Shown here piece by piece: positions 22,122 through 33,825 of a DNA stretch of 64,000 nucleotides. The stretch is from Mixia osmundae IAM 14324 (lineage: Eukaryota; Basidiomycota; Mixiomycetes; Mixiales; Mixiaceae). Every line of letters begins with the position of its first letter. Position 1 is the first letter of the stretch. The notes under the pieces were generated by a model. The model did no database searches, was not told the DNA's origin, and saw only the letters and a program-made list of their open reading frames with translations. The position numbers were made by a program, and so were the translations under genes. Location: positions 489,361-553,360 of the forward strand of contig NW_014575563.1 of assembly GCF_000708205.1 (NCBI RefSeq), read 5' to 3'.

Positions 22122-23855
22122 CTAGATTGCATCTTTGCTTTGTACCAGACTAGCGAAGAAGTGTGACAGACGCGTCATGCCACTAGGCTCTAGATCCTCG
22201 ATGGCTGCGACGAAGCCATCTGGGCGCACAAGTACAATGGCGCCTTGCTGAGGAGATATGCCATAGAGTTGGAACGCCTGCGCCGACTTGAATGCGCCGT
22301 CTTGACGTTGGCGAAGAATTTCGGGCAATTCATCAAATTCTGCCTCGCCAGGAAGGACGGCGACGATCTTGATGCGGACTGAGGACTTGCTTCTGACTTG
22401 CAAGAACGAGTGCTCGGAGCTGAGCCAGATCGCGCCAACTGACAGACGATCGCGAGAGCTATCTGAGAAGAGATAGAGCCGGAAGGAGCCGTCAAAGAGG
22501 ACAGCATGCTCAAGTGAACTTTGCGTGCGATCATACAGCTGACAAGCAGGTGCACGTAGCAAGCGCTGGCCGATTGTGAGCTGCTCAGCCGACGACGGTT
22601 GACTTTTCTTTGCGCTGAGCCAGTGATAATCGTTGAGCAGCATAGCAGACTGATCGTACCGGATAGCACAGCCAGTGGTGAAGCCTTGGTTCTTCGCAAA
22701 AAAGGGAATCAGGTCCTTGCCCTGGGTCGACTTGGTTCGAACAAGCGAGGCATAAAGCTGGTCGAACTTTATCAATGACATAGCCGCGCCGCGCCGCTCG
22801 TCTTCGTATGCCTGTAGCATAAGCTCGCGGTGGTGACCGAGCTTCTCTGCCATGTAGAGGTACTGAGCGAGCGAGAGCGCATCGCTGATTGCAAAATTCA
22901 TTCCTTGGCCACTTTTTGGCGAGTGGCAATGACAGGCATCTCCCAGCAGCAGGATGCGATAGTCGTGAGCTGTGTACGAGGTCGCCACACGTTGGCCGAT
23001 GGTATAGCTACTTTGCCAGACGACGCTCTTGATGTCCATGCGGTAGGGTTGAAAGACTCTCTTGATCTGCGCAATGGCCGCTTCGCTCGTCGCTTGCTCG
23101 CGCTCCATTCCCTGGAGCTGAACGTAGAATCGCGAGATGCCGTCTTCTCGAGGAAGAGTCATGATGGTGCCGTGTGCGGAACGGATCATCGACCTGATGC
23201 GAATATCGGGAAAGTCAGTGTCGAGTGTTGCGTCGATGACTGACCAGGTGCTTTCACTTGAGGAGCCCTGAAATGGGATGCCACAAGCTGCTCTGACGCC
23301 AGACTTTGCTCCGTCGGCGCCGAGAAGATACTTGCAGCTCATTTGCTTCTGCTCGCCAGTGCACACGTTGTCGAGCGTGACAGAGACCGGGTGCGCGCTC
23401 GCAGTCGGCTTCGACAGCGAGAAGCCCGCAAAGGCGTAATTGCGCAAGACAGTGTCAGGTTCTGTCGCGCCTGAGATGGCATTGGTAGCACGCATCAGAG
23501 CGGACTCGATATGTCCTTGATGCGTCATGAGAGTATAGCGATCTTGCACTGAATCGTCCGGACAGGCCTCGTGCCGCGATGATCGGTAGAGATTGCCCTG
23601 CTCATCGGCATCGAAGAACGAGCACGCGTAGAGTTTGTAGCTAGGCACGAGTTGGGTGAGATCATTGTGGAGTGCGGGCGAGATGTTCCGCAAGACTTCG
23701 AGCGTGCGCGGCTGGAGTCCGTCTGCCTTGCCCGTCTGCGTACGCTCAGAGTTGGCGTCGACGCAAAGAACGGAGAAGCCAAGTTTCGTCAGGCAGAGCT
23801 GAGCTGTCAAGCCCGCTGGACCTGCACCGATGATGACGACGTCGACTGCGTCCAT
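22122..23855 (-). CDS. FAD-dependent aromatic monooxygenase (phenol hydroxylase type)
   Basis: Class A flavoprotein hydroxylase; substrate unknown. Intronless, 577 residues, unusual in this intron-rich window. Residues 5-20 hold the Rossmann motif VVIIGAGPAGLTAQL, followed by the family's R-T-E region (GLQPRTLEVL), the DG motif (LLGADGAKSGVR) and the GD motif (LLLGDACHCHSPKSGQGMN). The C-terminal 170 residues look like the thioredoxin-like domain of phenol 2-monooxygenases. Ends 14 bp from the convergent lyase gene. The lack of introns could reflect transfer or retroposition, but codon use looks like its neighbours. Confidence 0.87.
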   Translation of the reverse strand: MDAVDVVIIGAGPAGLTAQLCLTKLGFSVLCVDANSERTQTGKADGLQPRTLEVLRNISPALHNDLTQLVPSYKLYACSFFDADEQGNLYRSSRHEACPDDSVQDRYTLMTHQGHIESALMRATNAISGATEPDTVLRNYAFAGFSLSKPTASAHPVSVTLDNVCTGEQKQMSCKYLLGADGAKSGVRAACGIPFQGSSSESTWSVIDATLDTDFPDIRIRSMIRSAHGTIMTLPREDGISRFYVQLQGMEREQATSEAAIAQIKRVFQPYRMDIKSVVWQSSYTIGQRVATSYTAHDYRILLLGDACHCHSPKSGQGMNFAISDALSLAQYLYMAEKLGHHRELMLQAYEDERRGAAMSLIKFDQLYASLVRTKSTQGKDLIPFFAKNQGFTTGCAIRYDQSAMLLNDYHWLSAKKSQPSSAEQLTIGQRLLRAPACQLYDRTQSSLEHAVLFDGSFRLYLFSDSSRDRLSVGAIWLSSEHSFLQVRSKSSVRIKIVAVLPGEAEFDELPEILRQRQDGAFKSAQAFQLYGISPQQGAIVLVRPDGFVAAIEDLEPSGMTRLSHFFASLVQSKDAI

Positions 23856-24038
23856 GTTGCTTGTACCAATGATGGATGTCGCTACGAGCGGACGCCGGCC
23901 TTCACGTCTTTTTGAGATGAGGCGGACGACAGGATTTCGGATCGGATCGTCATGCGAGGTCAGAGCGATCGTCCGTGTCCTTCAGCGCCTTGAGTAAAAG
24001 GCGGTGACTTCCGGCGGAGCATGGTAGGTGCACGGACG

Positions 24039-26512
24039 CTAGATCAGACGCCACTTGTCCTTGTCCGCGTCGATGAGGCCCTCACGCTGCAGCATCGAGA
24101 GAAAGCCGGCCATTCGGTCGACTCTCGAGCCAGAATATGTCGGAATGAGTCGCTCGAGCATCATGTGGATCTGCTCTGTCGTGCTCGCGCCCATGTTGGC
24201 CAGTAATCCTTTGATGAATGCCCAATGAACACGCATGGTCTCTAGCTCTTCGTCGGCTGTAGCAACAGATTCCGGTTGAATCTCGTCTATCGGAACTGCA
24301 GCGATCTGTGTGTCTTCCTCGCCCTCGAGACTCTCCATGATCTGCCACTCATCACCGACGGGCTTGAGCACGCGTTTCTGAGCCCAAAAAGCAAGCGCGC
24401 TACGGACAAGCGCTTCTTCCCTCGTAGCAAGCGCGTGGGCAAGGTTTGCAACCGTCAGAGGGCGCTTAGCAGACTGGATCGTGTAGAGGACGGAGGCTTG
24501 TATAGGTGTAGCTTCGCACGTAAATTGACGGTCTTCGAATTCCAGGTCAAGTACGACGTAACCGAGCGAGTGTTTGAACTTGAGCCGCTTGTCTGGCTTG
24601 GTGACTCTATAGGCTTTTTCGTAGGCAGTCTGAGCGCGCAACAGCTGCCGAGCCGGCTTGATGGGAAGATCATTGAAGGCAGGCCAGGCAGTTCTCGAAG
24701 CAATGATGGCGTGTGTCTCTTGGGCCTGCAAGGCAGTATATGAGAATCATTGCGCGTCATGACGAGCGAGCTGCTGACCTCATTGCCAGCACTGTGTATG
24801 AGACCATCGACGCGCTTCGAATCGGAAATATCCTGCAACATATTATCGCAGATCTGCAGACTCGCTTCACCGAACCGAAGTTTGAGTATTTCGATCTGTC
24901 TTCGTTCCCTGTCAAAGTCATAGTGTTCGAGCTGAAGCAGTCGTGTAGCAAGCATAGCTTGCAACTCCTTGATGATCAGATCTTTCGATTGGTAGATGCT
25001 GACCAGCATTTGTACTGCATCGCCCTTGGCCCGCTCTCTGAACTGGGGTGGCGCGTCGACTGGGTCAGGCATCCAATTGGGATCAGAGTAGTCCTCGACC
25101 TCTCGCCTGACTGTTTCTGCGCGAACATCGACAAGGACATCGCCGCCTGCGCCTAGCTCCTCTGCCATGCTGCCATCTTCCTCGATCAACAGCGAGACGA
25201 CAGAACGTATAGCGTCCGGACGAGCCCTTGCACTCGCTCATCAGTTCGAGCTCGCTAGTCCCAATCACACAAGGCTTACCTCAGATACGAACGAATGGGA
25301 TCTGCAACGCGGAGTAACAAGACGCCTGTGGGATCGAGGATGCGAAGGCATCTGATGGTCGAAATGTACTGGGTGATGATGTCTCTGGTGTCAGCACCAG
25401 GGTGGAGAAGGCGACGTTCGGTCTGAGCTCGTAAGTCGTCGGCTAGCCCTGATCTATCGCCTGCCTTGCCAATACACTCTCTTAGATCGGCGAGACAGGC
25501 TTGTGACTCTGGGAAGTCGACGATGATATCGAACATCTCTGACCGGCGAAGCTGATACAAGGTCTTGTGAACATGGTGGTCGAAGCGCAACAAAGCGGGC
25601 GCAAAGAGTTTCCGCGCGTCGACATCTGCGCTGCCGTAGACGAGCCCGAGCCAGGGCGCAAGAGTATGTACGATCCAGTCTCTGAGCTGCTGAAGCAATC
25701 CTGGTGTATCGAACACGCTCGCGCATGTCGAGCGTACGGTCTCTTCGATTCTGCTGTAAGCCACGGTGTAGACGACGGGTTCATAGCGAGCGAGCAGACC
25801 GAGCTGCCTCATTGCCGTGAGGGACTGAAGCGATTCGCTTGACGATGAATCGGAGAGCAGGTCGCTGAAGAGCAATTGCACGGCGTCGGGTAGTCTTGCA
25901 GGCAGACACGGCAAGAGCGTGTCCGTAAAGCGCGTCATGTAAGCCATTAGAACACCTTGGGCACTGCTCTGTCGATCAGATCGTTCGCAGTCTATGACTT
26001 CGTGTGGCTGACCCTCCTAGGGCAAGCAGAGGAGCTTGCCATGCGTCTTTCCATTCGAGGAGCATGCCAAAAAAGGCGTGCATCTGACTTGCAGTAGCCT
26101 CTTGAGACCACGCCTGCTCGAAAGCAGCGATGTCCTGCTCTATCCATTCGAATCTGTCGCTGACATTGTCTGTGAACCCTTGCGGCTCAGTCTCCGTTGA
26201 TGAGACTGCTCGAGTTCGTGCAACTTGCCGAGATAGTCAGCGAGTAAGTCTTGCTCAAGCTGCGCCTCTGCGACAATCTGGAAAGCCTGTAGCAGATCTG
26301 CATCGAGCTGTGTCAGGGGTGCAGTAGTACGCCTGTCGACTGGCTGGCAAGCTTCCTGTACAGTGCTCCATGCCTGATCTCAAACGCATAAGCTCGTGAT
26401 CGGCAATTGCTGGTTCTCGACCCACTGCGGCTGTAGCAGCCAGAGATGCTTGGCTTGCGTCCCCTCTGCAGAGCTGCTGCAGAGCCTGCTGCAGAGCTTG
26501 TTCAGCTTGCAT
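24039..26512 (-). CDS. APC2: Anaphase-promoting complex subunit 2 (cullin)
   Basis: Cullin scaffold of the APC/C ubiquitin ligase. Modelled exons are 26512-26426, 26373-26225, 26153-26013, 25963-25280, 25226-24779 and 24725-24039, about 731 residues. The cullin homology region is clear: RCLRILDPTGVLLLRVADPI, RSYLRARPDAIRSVVSLL, SIYQSKDLIIKELQAMLATR, RFGEASLQICDNMLQDISDS and the C-terminal winged helix LSMLQREGLIDADKD. The N-terminal third is divergent. Its start (MQAEQALQQALQQL) and the intron around 26224-26154 are inferred from frame and splice signals, so they are less certain. The 5' end lies close to the stop of the AhpD-like gene. Confidence 0.88.
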
Positions 26513-26606
26513 GCGCCAGTGCAAAGCGTGGAGTACAACAGTCTGGTTGAAGCGCGTCTACGATCTGCTCCGCGCTCAGCTATCGATCTCAAAGGATGAC
26601 GCGCGC

Positions 26607-27516
26607 CTAATCCTCGCTCTCGGCAGACAGGTCGTCCTGCTCCTTGATATCTCTCGCTCGGGGCATGTCAGGCACGATGTCTTTGCCTTGCGAGCGAATA
26701 GCCTCTTCGATGGCGCATTGGAGATGTTCGATATCGTCATTGGAGAGCCCGCTCCTTTGAGCACCACGGAGATGCCAGAGCGTCTCTCGTTTGGCACCTT
26801 GCGCAATCAGACAAGACAGTATGACGACTTCTGTCTCTTGCCAGTCGAGACTCGCAGCAGGCGTGCTCGGGTCGTCTGTAGTGGCCGCAAGGAAGAGTCC
26901 GTATGTCACATTCTGAGAGATCCACTGCATTTCCTGCAGTTCGTCCCCGAACGCATCGAATATCCCGTCCAGGTTCGATCTGTATACTCTGCGCAACCCG
27001 CTCATGCCTCTCTTGGCATTGACATCGTCCAATGCAAAGTCCTTGCGCACAAAAGTAGTGTCGCGGTCACCGTCGTCTAGGGCTGCCTTGAGGGCTAAGC
27101 TCGCTTCGATTGCCTTCGGTATGCCAATCAGAACGTGACTCCTGTGTATCTATGAGAACGAGCACGCTCGTTGGCTGACTGCCTCGCGCACTTGAAGATG
27201 GCTTCTTTGAGCTGACGAACGACTCTCCGCCGGGGTGATGGATCGTCGGCATACGCGCGCGTCGCCGGTGCTTTGAGGCTCGGCAGATCTGCCACAGCTG
27301 TACGATAGACACTAGGAACCCATGCGGGTGCTATGCCGAGAGCTGTACTTGTGGCTGCCTACGGTCCGGGTCATAAGTCCGAACGATGTGGGATGCCCTC
27401 CAAGCATGACGTACTGCGATGAGGTACCAGCTCGAGCTCTGGAGAGCCGGCGTTGCTGATGAGGAGAGCTTGATGTGTGACTTGAGCTGCATGAGCGCAG
27501 CTGTCTTGCTCGCCAT
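26607..27516 (-). CDS. AhpD/carboxymuconolactone decarboxylase-like protein
   Basis: Three exons (27516-27415, 27358-27192, 27141-26607) give about 267 residues. The middle part (LKEAIFKSHVLIGIPKAIEA) and the C-terminal helix pair (EVVILSCLIAQGAKRETLWHLRGAQRSGLS) follow the AhpD-like/CMD pattern, including the WHLRGA stretch and a trailing DDIEHLQ helix. Only one Cys (SC) is present in the motif region, so the CxxC redox pair of true AhpD is absent. This resembles fungal Pxp2-type proteins of peroxisomes or mitochondria, but I cannot assign a substrate. Divergent from the ING gene with 99 bp between starts. Confidence 0.68.
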
Positions 27517-27615
27517 CGAAGGGATGCAACGCCGGCGCTCAGACTGCTGCCAGAGAGAGGGAAGGGAGAGAGCGAGTCGCGCGACTCTTCGACGTGACCA
27601 CCGTCTCTCCACGCG

Positions 27616-29085
27616 ATGCCGAGCAGCCCTAAGCGCAGGAGGATCATACAATCAGACGATGAGGACGAAGAGGAGGAGACAAGCACCCGGACCGTGCAGT
27701 CGACGAAAGCAGCGAACGAGTCTGCAGCCGCAGATTCTGCCAAGGAGCAGTCAGAGGAAATAGATGAAGAGCTCGAGGCATGGCACGTCTTTGCCGAGCA
27801 GTATCACGACAGTCAGCACGCCTCAGCGTCTGCGTTCTCTATGCATGCTGAGCCGGGTGACGGGCAGGTGTGGAGCAGCTCCCGCTCGAAGTCCATCGCA
27901 ATTTCAGATTACTCAGGCAGCTCGAGGACGAGATGCAGGGCGAGTCTGCTGCCTGATTCTCAAGCAAGACGGCTCTCATGAATGACCACAGAAAGCACGA
28001 GGAAGTGGCATGCCGCCGTACGCGAATACGTCGCGCTCGTCAATCCAGAACCGCCAAGGCCAACTCACCCAGACGATCTCGAGACCCTGCCTGCTAGGAC
28101 AGATCAGCCGCGGGAAGCTGCACCACACGATGAGCGGGAGCATGCTCCTCCTGAAGCAGCCAGTCTTGTTGCGCCCGCAGACGGTGAGGAAATCCCGCGA
28201 CCGATGTCACCCCGCGTATCGCCTCGATCAGAGCGCCTCGATCTGCCCGGACAACGGCCACATCACGAGCCAGCAGGACAACACGACGACTCGTTAAGAT
28301 CGCTGATGGACATAGATGCACCGAGCCAGGACGCAACGGATGCAGCCCCGAAAGACGCGCCGAAGGGAGAGGTGACGCCTTTGATGCTAGGTGCCCCTAC
28401 ACCTTCAGCAGAGAAGACGCAACTGCTGCGGCAGGTAAAGCAAGAGATGGCACGTCTTGCAGCTGCAACGAGCAAGCTAGGCGAAGAGAAAGTCAGCCTG
28501 GCCATCACAGTATATCAAAACGTACGTATACCGGTACATGCCTCGCTCAGTCACTGACATACTTGCATCCGTCACAGGTAGACAGGCATATACAGCGACT
28601 GGACCGAGATCTGCTCACATTTGACGATAGCCTACTCGCCACTCTGCGTGCAAAGGCCGACGCACGACGAGCAGAGGCGGCACCAGCGAACGCGCTCCCT
28701 CAAACGGTACCTGCTATACGCCTCACAAGGCATCGGGAGCAGCTGCTCGAAGCGGGCAAAGAGATCGTCCTCGGTTCGATCAAGAAGAAGGCCGTCTCCG
28801 CTCAAGATCCGAATCTGCGCGATATGCCTGTCGATCCCAACGAGCCCACATACTGCTACTGCGACACAGTCTCATATGGCGAGATGGTCGGCTGCGACAA
28901 TGATGACTGTCAGCGAGAATGGGTAAGCTCATCGACCTCGTAGGTTCCTGAAGCTGACCGGCGAGTAGTTTCATCTGGCCTGCGTGGGTCTGTCCGAGGC
29001 ACCCACGGGCTCGTGGTACTGCGACGACTGCATCAAAGCGCTCGGGATACAGCCCAAAGTCAAGCGCAAGAAGCAACAACGTTAG
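27616..29085 (+). CDS. ING-family PHD-finger protein
   Basis: Chromatin reader subunit of a histone acetyltransferase or deacetylase complex (Yng1/Yng2/Pho23 class). Five exons (27616-27811, 27868-27939, 27992-28521, 28578-28922, 28969-29085) give about 419 residues. The N-terminal ING helix ([19 protein letters not shown]) follows an acidic leader, then a long disordered region, a second helix ([16 protein letters not shown]) and a C-terminal PHD finger: [17 protein letters not shown], then C-x-REWFHLAC and WYCDDC. The second intron best fits a GC donor (27940); a GT donor at 27944 with an AAAG acceptor is the alternative. Which ING subtype it is cannot be told. Confidence 0.9.
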
Positions 29086-29175
29086 CTCCTCTGTTGTAGC
29101 CACTGCACACGATACAGGCCTCGCGCTTTGTCCGCCATCGCGTCATTCGCTCCATCCTTGAAGCCTCGAAGGAAG

Positions 29176-29899
29176 ATGCGCAGGACGGCAGCGCACAGTC
29201 TGCGAATCATTGCGCGGCAGGGCATAGCGCACAAACGCTCTCTCGTCCTGCCCCGTCCACCGCTGTCGTGTAGATGCTTCCATGCCAGCGCTTCCTTTGC
29301 ACGGCCGAGTCGTCCGAGCTACACCATAAGGCAAGTGCTTGCAAGACGAGGCCGACCCACAAGCTGACACAATGTCGGTAGCACACTAGATCTACAGACA
29401 TACCAGCGAGCATCAGACCTGGCAATGGAATCGTTATCGGATTTCTTAGAAGAGCTTGTGGAGCAACAACCGCCAGAGTCAGAGTGCGAAGTCGAATACT
29501 CGGTCTGCAAGATCTCTCGCTGCTCCGATCCACACCAGATTGATGAAGTTGTGTTGTCCAGTCAGGCGTCTTGACGCTTTCCCTCGGTAGCAAAGGCACT
29601 TATGTCATCAACAAGCAGTAAGCTACGTCTTGATCGCACAGCTCGACAACATGACACGCTTGCAGACCGCCGAATGCTCAGATATGGCTTTCCAGTCCGA
29701 CGAGGTAATCACACCGCCCTTCAGAGAGGCAGTCGGGCTGAAGTATAGTAGCGGGCCGAAACGATACGATTACGATGCGCAACACGGCGAATGGTTCTAC
29801 GCCCGAGATCACTCGCTCATGCGAGAGCTGCTCAGCACCGAGCTGTCGGCAGCGCTGAACGAAGACATTGTTGTGACGCTGGGCAAAGATGCAACATGA
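29176..29899 (+). CDS. YFH1: Frataxin, mitochondrial
   Basis: Iron-binding matrix protein supporting Fe-S cluster assembly. Five small exons (29176-29330, 29382-29502, 29562-29617, 29666-29704, 29749-29899) give about 173 residues. The Arg-rich N-terminus (MRRTAAHSLRIIARQG) is a plausible presequence. Family features are an acidic first helix (MESLSDFLEELVE), SSGVLTLSLGSKGTYVINKQ, PPNAQIWLSSPTSSGPKRYD and a last helix LMRELLSTELSAAL. The first intron (29331-29381) has a consensus GC donor (AAG|GCAAGT); no GT donor nearby restores the frame. Ends 45 bp from the convergent GT90 gene. Confidence 0.93.
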
Positions 29900-29944
29900 C
29901 GGATACAAACAAGATGCGGTGACGTGCGTGTCTAGAGATGCTGA

Positions 29945-32010
29945 TTACCATGCTTCGTCGTTGTCTTGACCATAGTCAAACGATTCCTGGTCGCTGCGAT
30001 TGTAGAGTCTGTTCACTTCGAGCAACATGCGCCACATAAAGGCGATCATGTCCTCCCGTCGCCACTGATACCTACATCAGACGTGATACGTGACGCGGGA
30101 TACAGATCAGACTCACGTGCAAGCGTGCCCACTCCTGGCCGGCCTTTGCCATCTCCTCTGCCAGATCTTCATTCCGCGTGCCTCCCTTGATGCCCTCAAA
30201 GAATGCCATGATGTCGTAGACGTCGCTGTAGTCTGGATTGACTGGAACATAGCTACACAGCACATCAGCTCGGAGATCCAAGACAGTGTGGCGAAAGACT
30301 TACTGTACCCATGGCTGAGATCTCTCGACCCACCATTCGGTGAAGACGCTGGCCTTGAAAACGAGCGAATTGCTTCGCATGAGCTTATGGAATCGCCCGG
30401 ACCACCCATTTCCATCGACGTCTAGCAAGTACTTGTGCTCGAATAAAGCGGAATTGTCCATCTTGGGCGCAAAGGCAATTGTCTGCTGTATGAGCTCTCG
30501 CGTCTCATCGTCGCACTGCAGTGGTTTGCCAGCCACGCTTGCGTTGAAGTAATCCCGGTTGAGGTCTGCAACCTTCTTGTCGACTGTGTCCACCGATCCA
30601 TTTGGCTTCTCTCGCAGGACGGATCGAGAACCCGAGACAGCATTGGCGACTTGATGCAGCCGCCATCTCGGACTGAGCTTCCAAGACCATTCGTTGCCGA
30701 CGACAAACGAGGAGCCCGTCAGTGATCCTCTCCAAGCTAGCGTGCCGTGCTTCTTCTCGTGCCACTGGGGCTCATCGATGCCATAGTCGTCTCTGTACTG
30801 CTCCAAAGGTACGATGGTGAGATCAGAGTGCGAGAAGACTTTGGACCAGGTGAACATCGGCTTTGCTTCTTGCAGATCTGGTTTTCCTCGTACTGCGCCA
30901 TGTACCCAGTAAAGCTCGGGGCTATAGCAGACATCCATGGCAGCTTTGTGCTTGTAGATGAAAGAATGCAAAGGCGGCATTCGATACTGCTCGTAGTCTG
31001 GTCTGTTGGTCTCGTCGGGCGTGAAGGATCGCATTGGGGAGTCTGGCGGACAGAGCTTGGCCGTCGGGGCTAAGCTGCTGTTCATCGAGCCCTTCCATCC
31101 ATCTCGCCGCGCTCCCAATTCCACAACTGCGGATGTGTCAGCGTGTACAGACTTTTCGCGAGATGCGACTGACTCTGGCTCGTTCGCGCGAGATTGCGGA
31201 GATGTTGCTCGTGGTCGTACGCTAGCCGGCCATATCCACCGTCGTGTACAGAGATGGTAATGTTGAACGCAGCCGGCAGTGATGGTATGATTGGCTCGAG
31301 CATGTCCACTAGATCTTTTGTCCTTGCTTTGAAAGGCTCAATGGCATATGGCGGATCTTGATCGGGCAGGAATGCGACTGTGCCCGTCTGCTTGCTCTCC
31401 GCGAGCTTTGCGGTTCTCTCTCTGATCGTTTGCGAGTGTCTGCAGAGCTAACTCAGCGCGCGGTTCTCTATCGCCTGATGACCTACAAGGCGAGGTAGGG
31501 CTCTATATCTCTGTTGATCTGGTCATACTCATCCTTGAGGATCACATGATTCTCCTTGGCGTAGTTCCACCTGTACACAAACCCCTGATGAGCTCAAGTG
31601 CCTTTGTATGAGCCGGCGTAGGCTGACCATAGATCGAATCCTCGTGGCGGATTACGCCCGTACCGCTTCATATACTCTGCAACGGCCTGCTCGAGCGTCC
31701 TGCTCTGTCTTGCAACTTTATCTGCCCACTCTTTCTTGCCATGCTCGATGAGTTCTCTGACAGGATGCCGGGGTAAGCGCGCCGGCAGGAGCAAATGACC
31801 CTTCTTGGCGTCATAGAACAGCCCGTTCGGTCTGCCTTGTCGTGAGACGAGCCTGTCGAGATTCTCGATTGACTTTTCGGTGATACTTGATCGCCAAGTC
31901 TTTGGGGCTGCCCAGAAGACGACGACGACGAGTGCGATCAGGCGTAGGAAACGCGGACTGAGTACCTTGGGCCAGCCAAATCGCCTGCGTGTTGTCAGGG
32001 CGACGACCAT
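29945..32010 (-). CDS. GT90 (CAP10/CXT1-type) glycosyltransferase
   Basis: Type II Golgi or ER membrane glycosyltransferase of the CAP10/xylosyltransferase family, acting on cell-surface polysaccharide or glycolipid in basidiomycetes. Six exons (32010-31628, 31570-31487, 31439-31174, 31126-30304, 30252-30117, 30064-29945) give about 603 residues. One N-terminal membrane anchor (FLRLIALVVVVFWAA) precedes the GT90 region with RYGRNPPRGFDLW, the catalytic-domain stretch KKHGTLAWRGSLTG, KYLLDVDGNGWSGR and a C-terminal MAFFEGIKGG. The exact donor and acceptor sugars are unknown. Confidence 0.9.
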
Positions 32011-32128
32011 GACTGGATCTATGGGATGCTCAGGCAGAGAGGCATGGCTATCTTGCAGCGCGAGCAGCTTGACACGCTTGCATAGAACAATTGTCGATGT
32101 AAACCAAACTAGTTTCAAGCCGCGTCGA

Positions 32129-32416
32129 TCACTCGCATCCTGCGCCACCAGCGGGAGCTTCGCGTCGTCCGAGATCCTCTTTTCTGGGGCTAAAGGCGAG
32201 CGTGCCTGTCAACGCGATCGAAGCGAACGCCAGAGATTGCCCGATAGCGGCACCGAGCTCCTGACGAGGGCTTGAATACTGATATGACTCAGCGAGCCTG
32301 TGCGGCTTTGGGGCTGCTAATTTCAGCGTTTGACATGCGCGAAAGGCGATGTTTCGCCATCGCGCGCCATGTAGAGCGAGCCTACGTGAAGCTGCGATTG
32401 TCGGCTGTACTGTCAC
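32129..32416 (-). CDS. Possible small membrane protein
   Basis: Intronless 95-residue frame upstream of the GT90 gene on the same strand. It has an Arg-rich N-terminus compatible with mitochondrial import and one hydrophobic segment (LAFASIALTGTLAF). It overlaps the last 35 bp of the preceding coding region. No family is recognised, and the frame could be chance or 5' leader of the GT90 transcript. Confidence 0.33.
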   Translation of the reverse strand: MTVQPTIAASRRLALHGARWRNIAFRACQTLKLAAPKPHRLAESYQYSSPRQELGAAIGQSLAFASIALTGTLAFSPRKEDLGRREAPAGGAGCE

Positions 32417-33082
32417 TAGCTGTGCTAGCTGCAGGCGCTGGCGTGTCGAAGGAGAGGTTGGCCAGCAGGTCTGCGGCCGTCACGGGCTCGTCTGGCTTGG
32501 CAGCCACTGTTTCCACAGTAGTGATGGATGCAGCAGGAGGTTGACTGTGACTGCTCATACGCTTCGGCTGTAGCACGCTACCTGTCCCCGCAGTCTCGCT
32601 GTAGCCAGGTGCCATCTTTTGCAGTGCCTCTCTACGTCTCCTCACTTTCTCATCCTCACGAGCTTGGAGTACACGAAGTCGTTTCTGATGCGTTGAGGCG
32701 AGCTCGGATCTGAGTATGGCATGAGAAGGATGTGGCTCTGGCGGTGAGAGGACGTGGGTCTCGAGCGTCCAGGGGTAGACAAACTGTTCGGGTCATAAGC
32801 AGCGCTTCGAGCAAAGCAGATGAGCGCACATAGGCAGACACATCTTCGGGTAGTGGATGAATGTCCTGGGGTAGCTCGATCTGTGCATGCTCAGACGTGA
32901 TGGGTTCGTTCACAAGGAGCGAACATACAGGTCGGGGCAGCCATAGGCTCGGGTTCTTGATCAAGGGTACATTCTCGATCAGGCTCGCCGAGGGATGCGA
33001 GTAGGCGTTGCCTGCATCGCAATGCACAGTCAGATGCTTGGGTGCGAGCCAAGGTCAAGACAGTCTTACTTGAGTAACTCAT
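32382..33082 (-). CDS. Conserved-looking protein of unknown function
   Basis: Three exons (33082-33070, 33011-32830, 32783-32382) give about 198 residues; the first exon has only 13 coding bases (MSYS). The middle has LPEDVSAYFVYPWTLETHVL, then a basic coiled-coil-like helix (HQKRLRVLQAREDEKVRRRRE) and an Ala/Thr/Pro-rich tail. The second splice (32829-32784) switches the frame exactly into this helix, which supports the model. I do not recognise the family. It is divergent from DPM2 with 95 bp between starts. Confidence 0.6.
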
Positions 33083-33177
33083 TGATATGCCAGCCAGAAA
33101 CGGGAGACGGTCAACGTCGCGCTCGCGTCATGACATCAGCCTGGCGTCGTACAGGATTGCGCTAGTCAACCTTGACC

Positions 33178-33608
33178 ATGGTGCACAGGCTGCTCACCGG
33201 TCAATGCTACGGCTGATAGACTGATTCGCAGGGAGCAGGCGATAGGCTGGTGGGAGGTGCGCTATGACCTCGCATTGCATGATACAGCTCATCGTCGCAT
33301 CGGACAGCTACGCTTCTGATCACAGCCATTGCCACCTTCACCTATTACACAGCTTGGGCACTCTTCACGGTCAGTCGAGAGCGTCTTGCTACAGCACGAA
33401 CGCGCCCCTGACGCAACGGGACGAACAGCCATTCTTTCCGGATGATCACCCGATACAGCAGCTCTTTCCCGCACGCGTCTGGGCTATCAGGATACCGCTC
33501 GTGTTGCTCATTGTCGGCCTCAGTGGAGCGGGTGCCTTCGTTGGGCTCGTCCTCGTCCGGACGGGTCGAAAGAAAGCTGCTCAGAAAGAGGCGACCAAAG
33601 CGGCCTGA
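33178..33608 (+). CDS. DPM2: Dolichol-phosphate mannose synthase subunit 2
   Basis: Small ER membrane subunit that stabilises Dpm1 and helps make dolichol-phosphate mannose for GPI anchors and glycosylation. Four exons (33178-33180, 33232-33256, 33308-33369, 33429-33608) give about 89 residues, the family length. Two membrane segments are present: LVGATLLITAIATFTYYTAW and IRIPLVLLIVGLSGAGAFVG, with the conserved FPDDHPIQQLFPAR between them and a Lys-rich tail. The coding part of exon 1 is only the ATG, inferred because the next exon continues GAGDRLVG exactly as in the family (M-G-x-GD-x-x-VG). Confidence 0.85.
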
Positions 33609-33825
33609 AGCGTTGCCGAAGCTCTGACAGCATCAGCCGATGAGCACAGTAAGCTGGTGTCACGTTGCAAGGAAGACTGTGCTTCGAAGAGCACGCAAAA
33701 GCCGGGACTTGGCAAGAAGCGACACGAGAGGTAATGATGCGTTTTGTAGTGTACCAACAGTGCAATCATACAGTGTGTAGCGATGTGGGTGGCGTGCAGA
33801 AACGAGCGCCGTGGACCGTGCAAGC

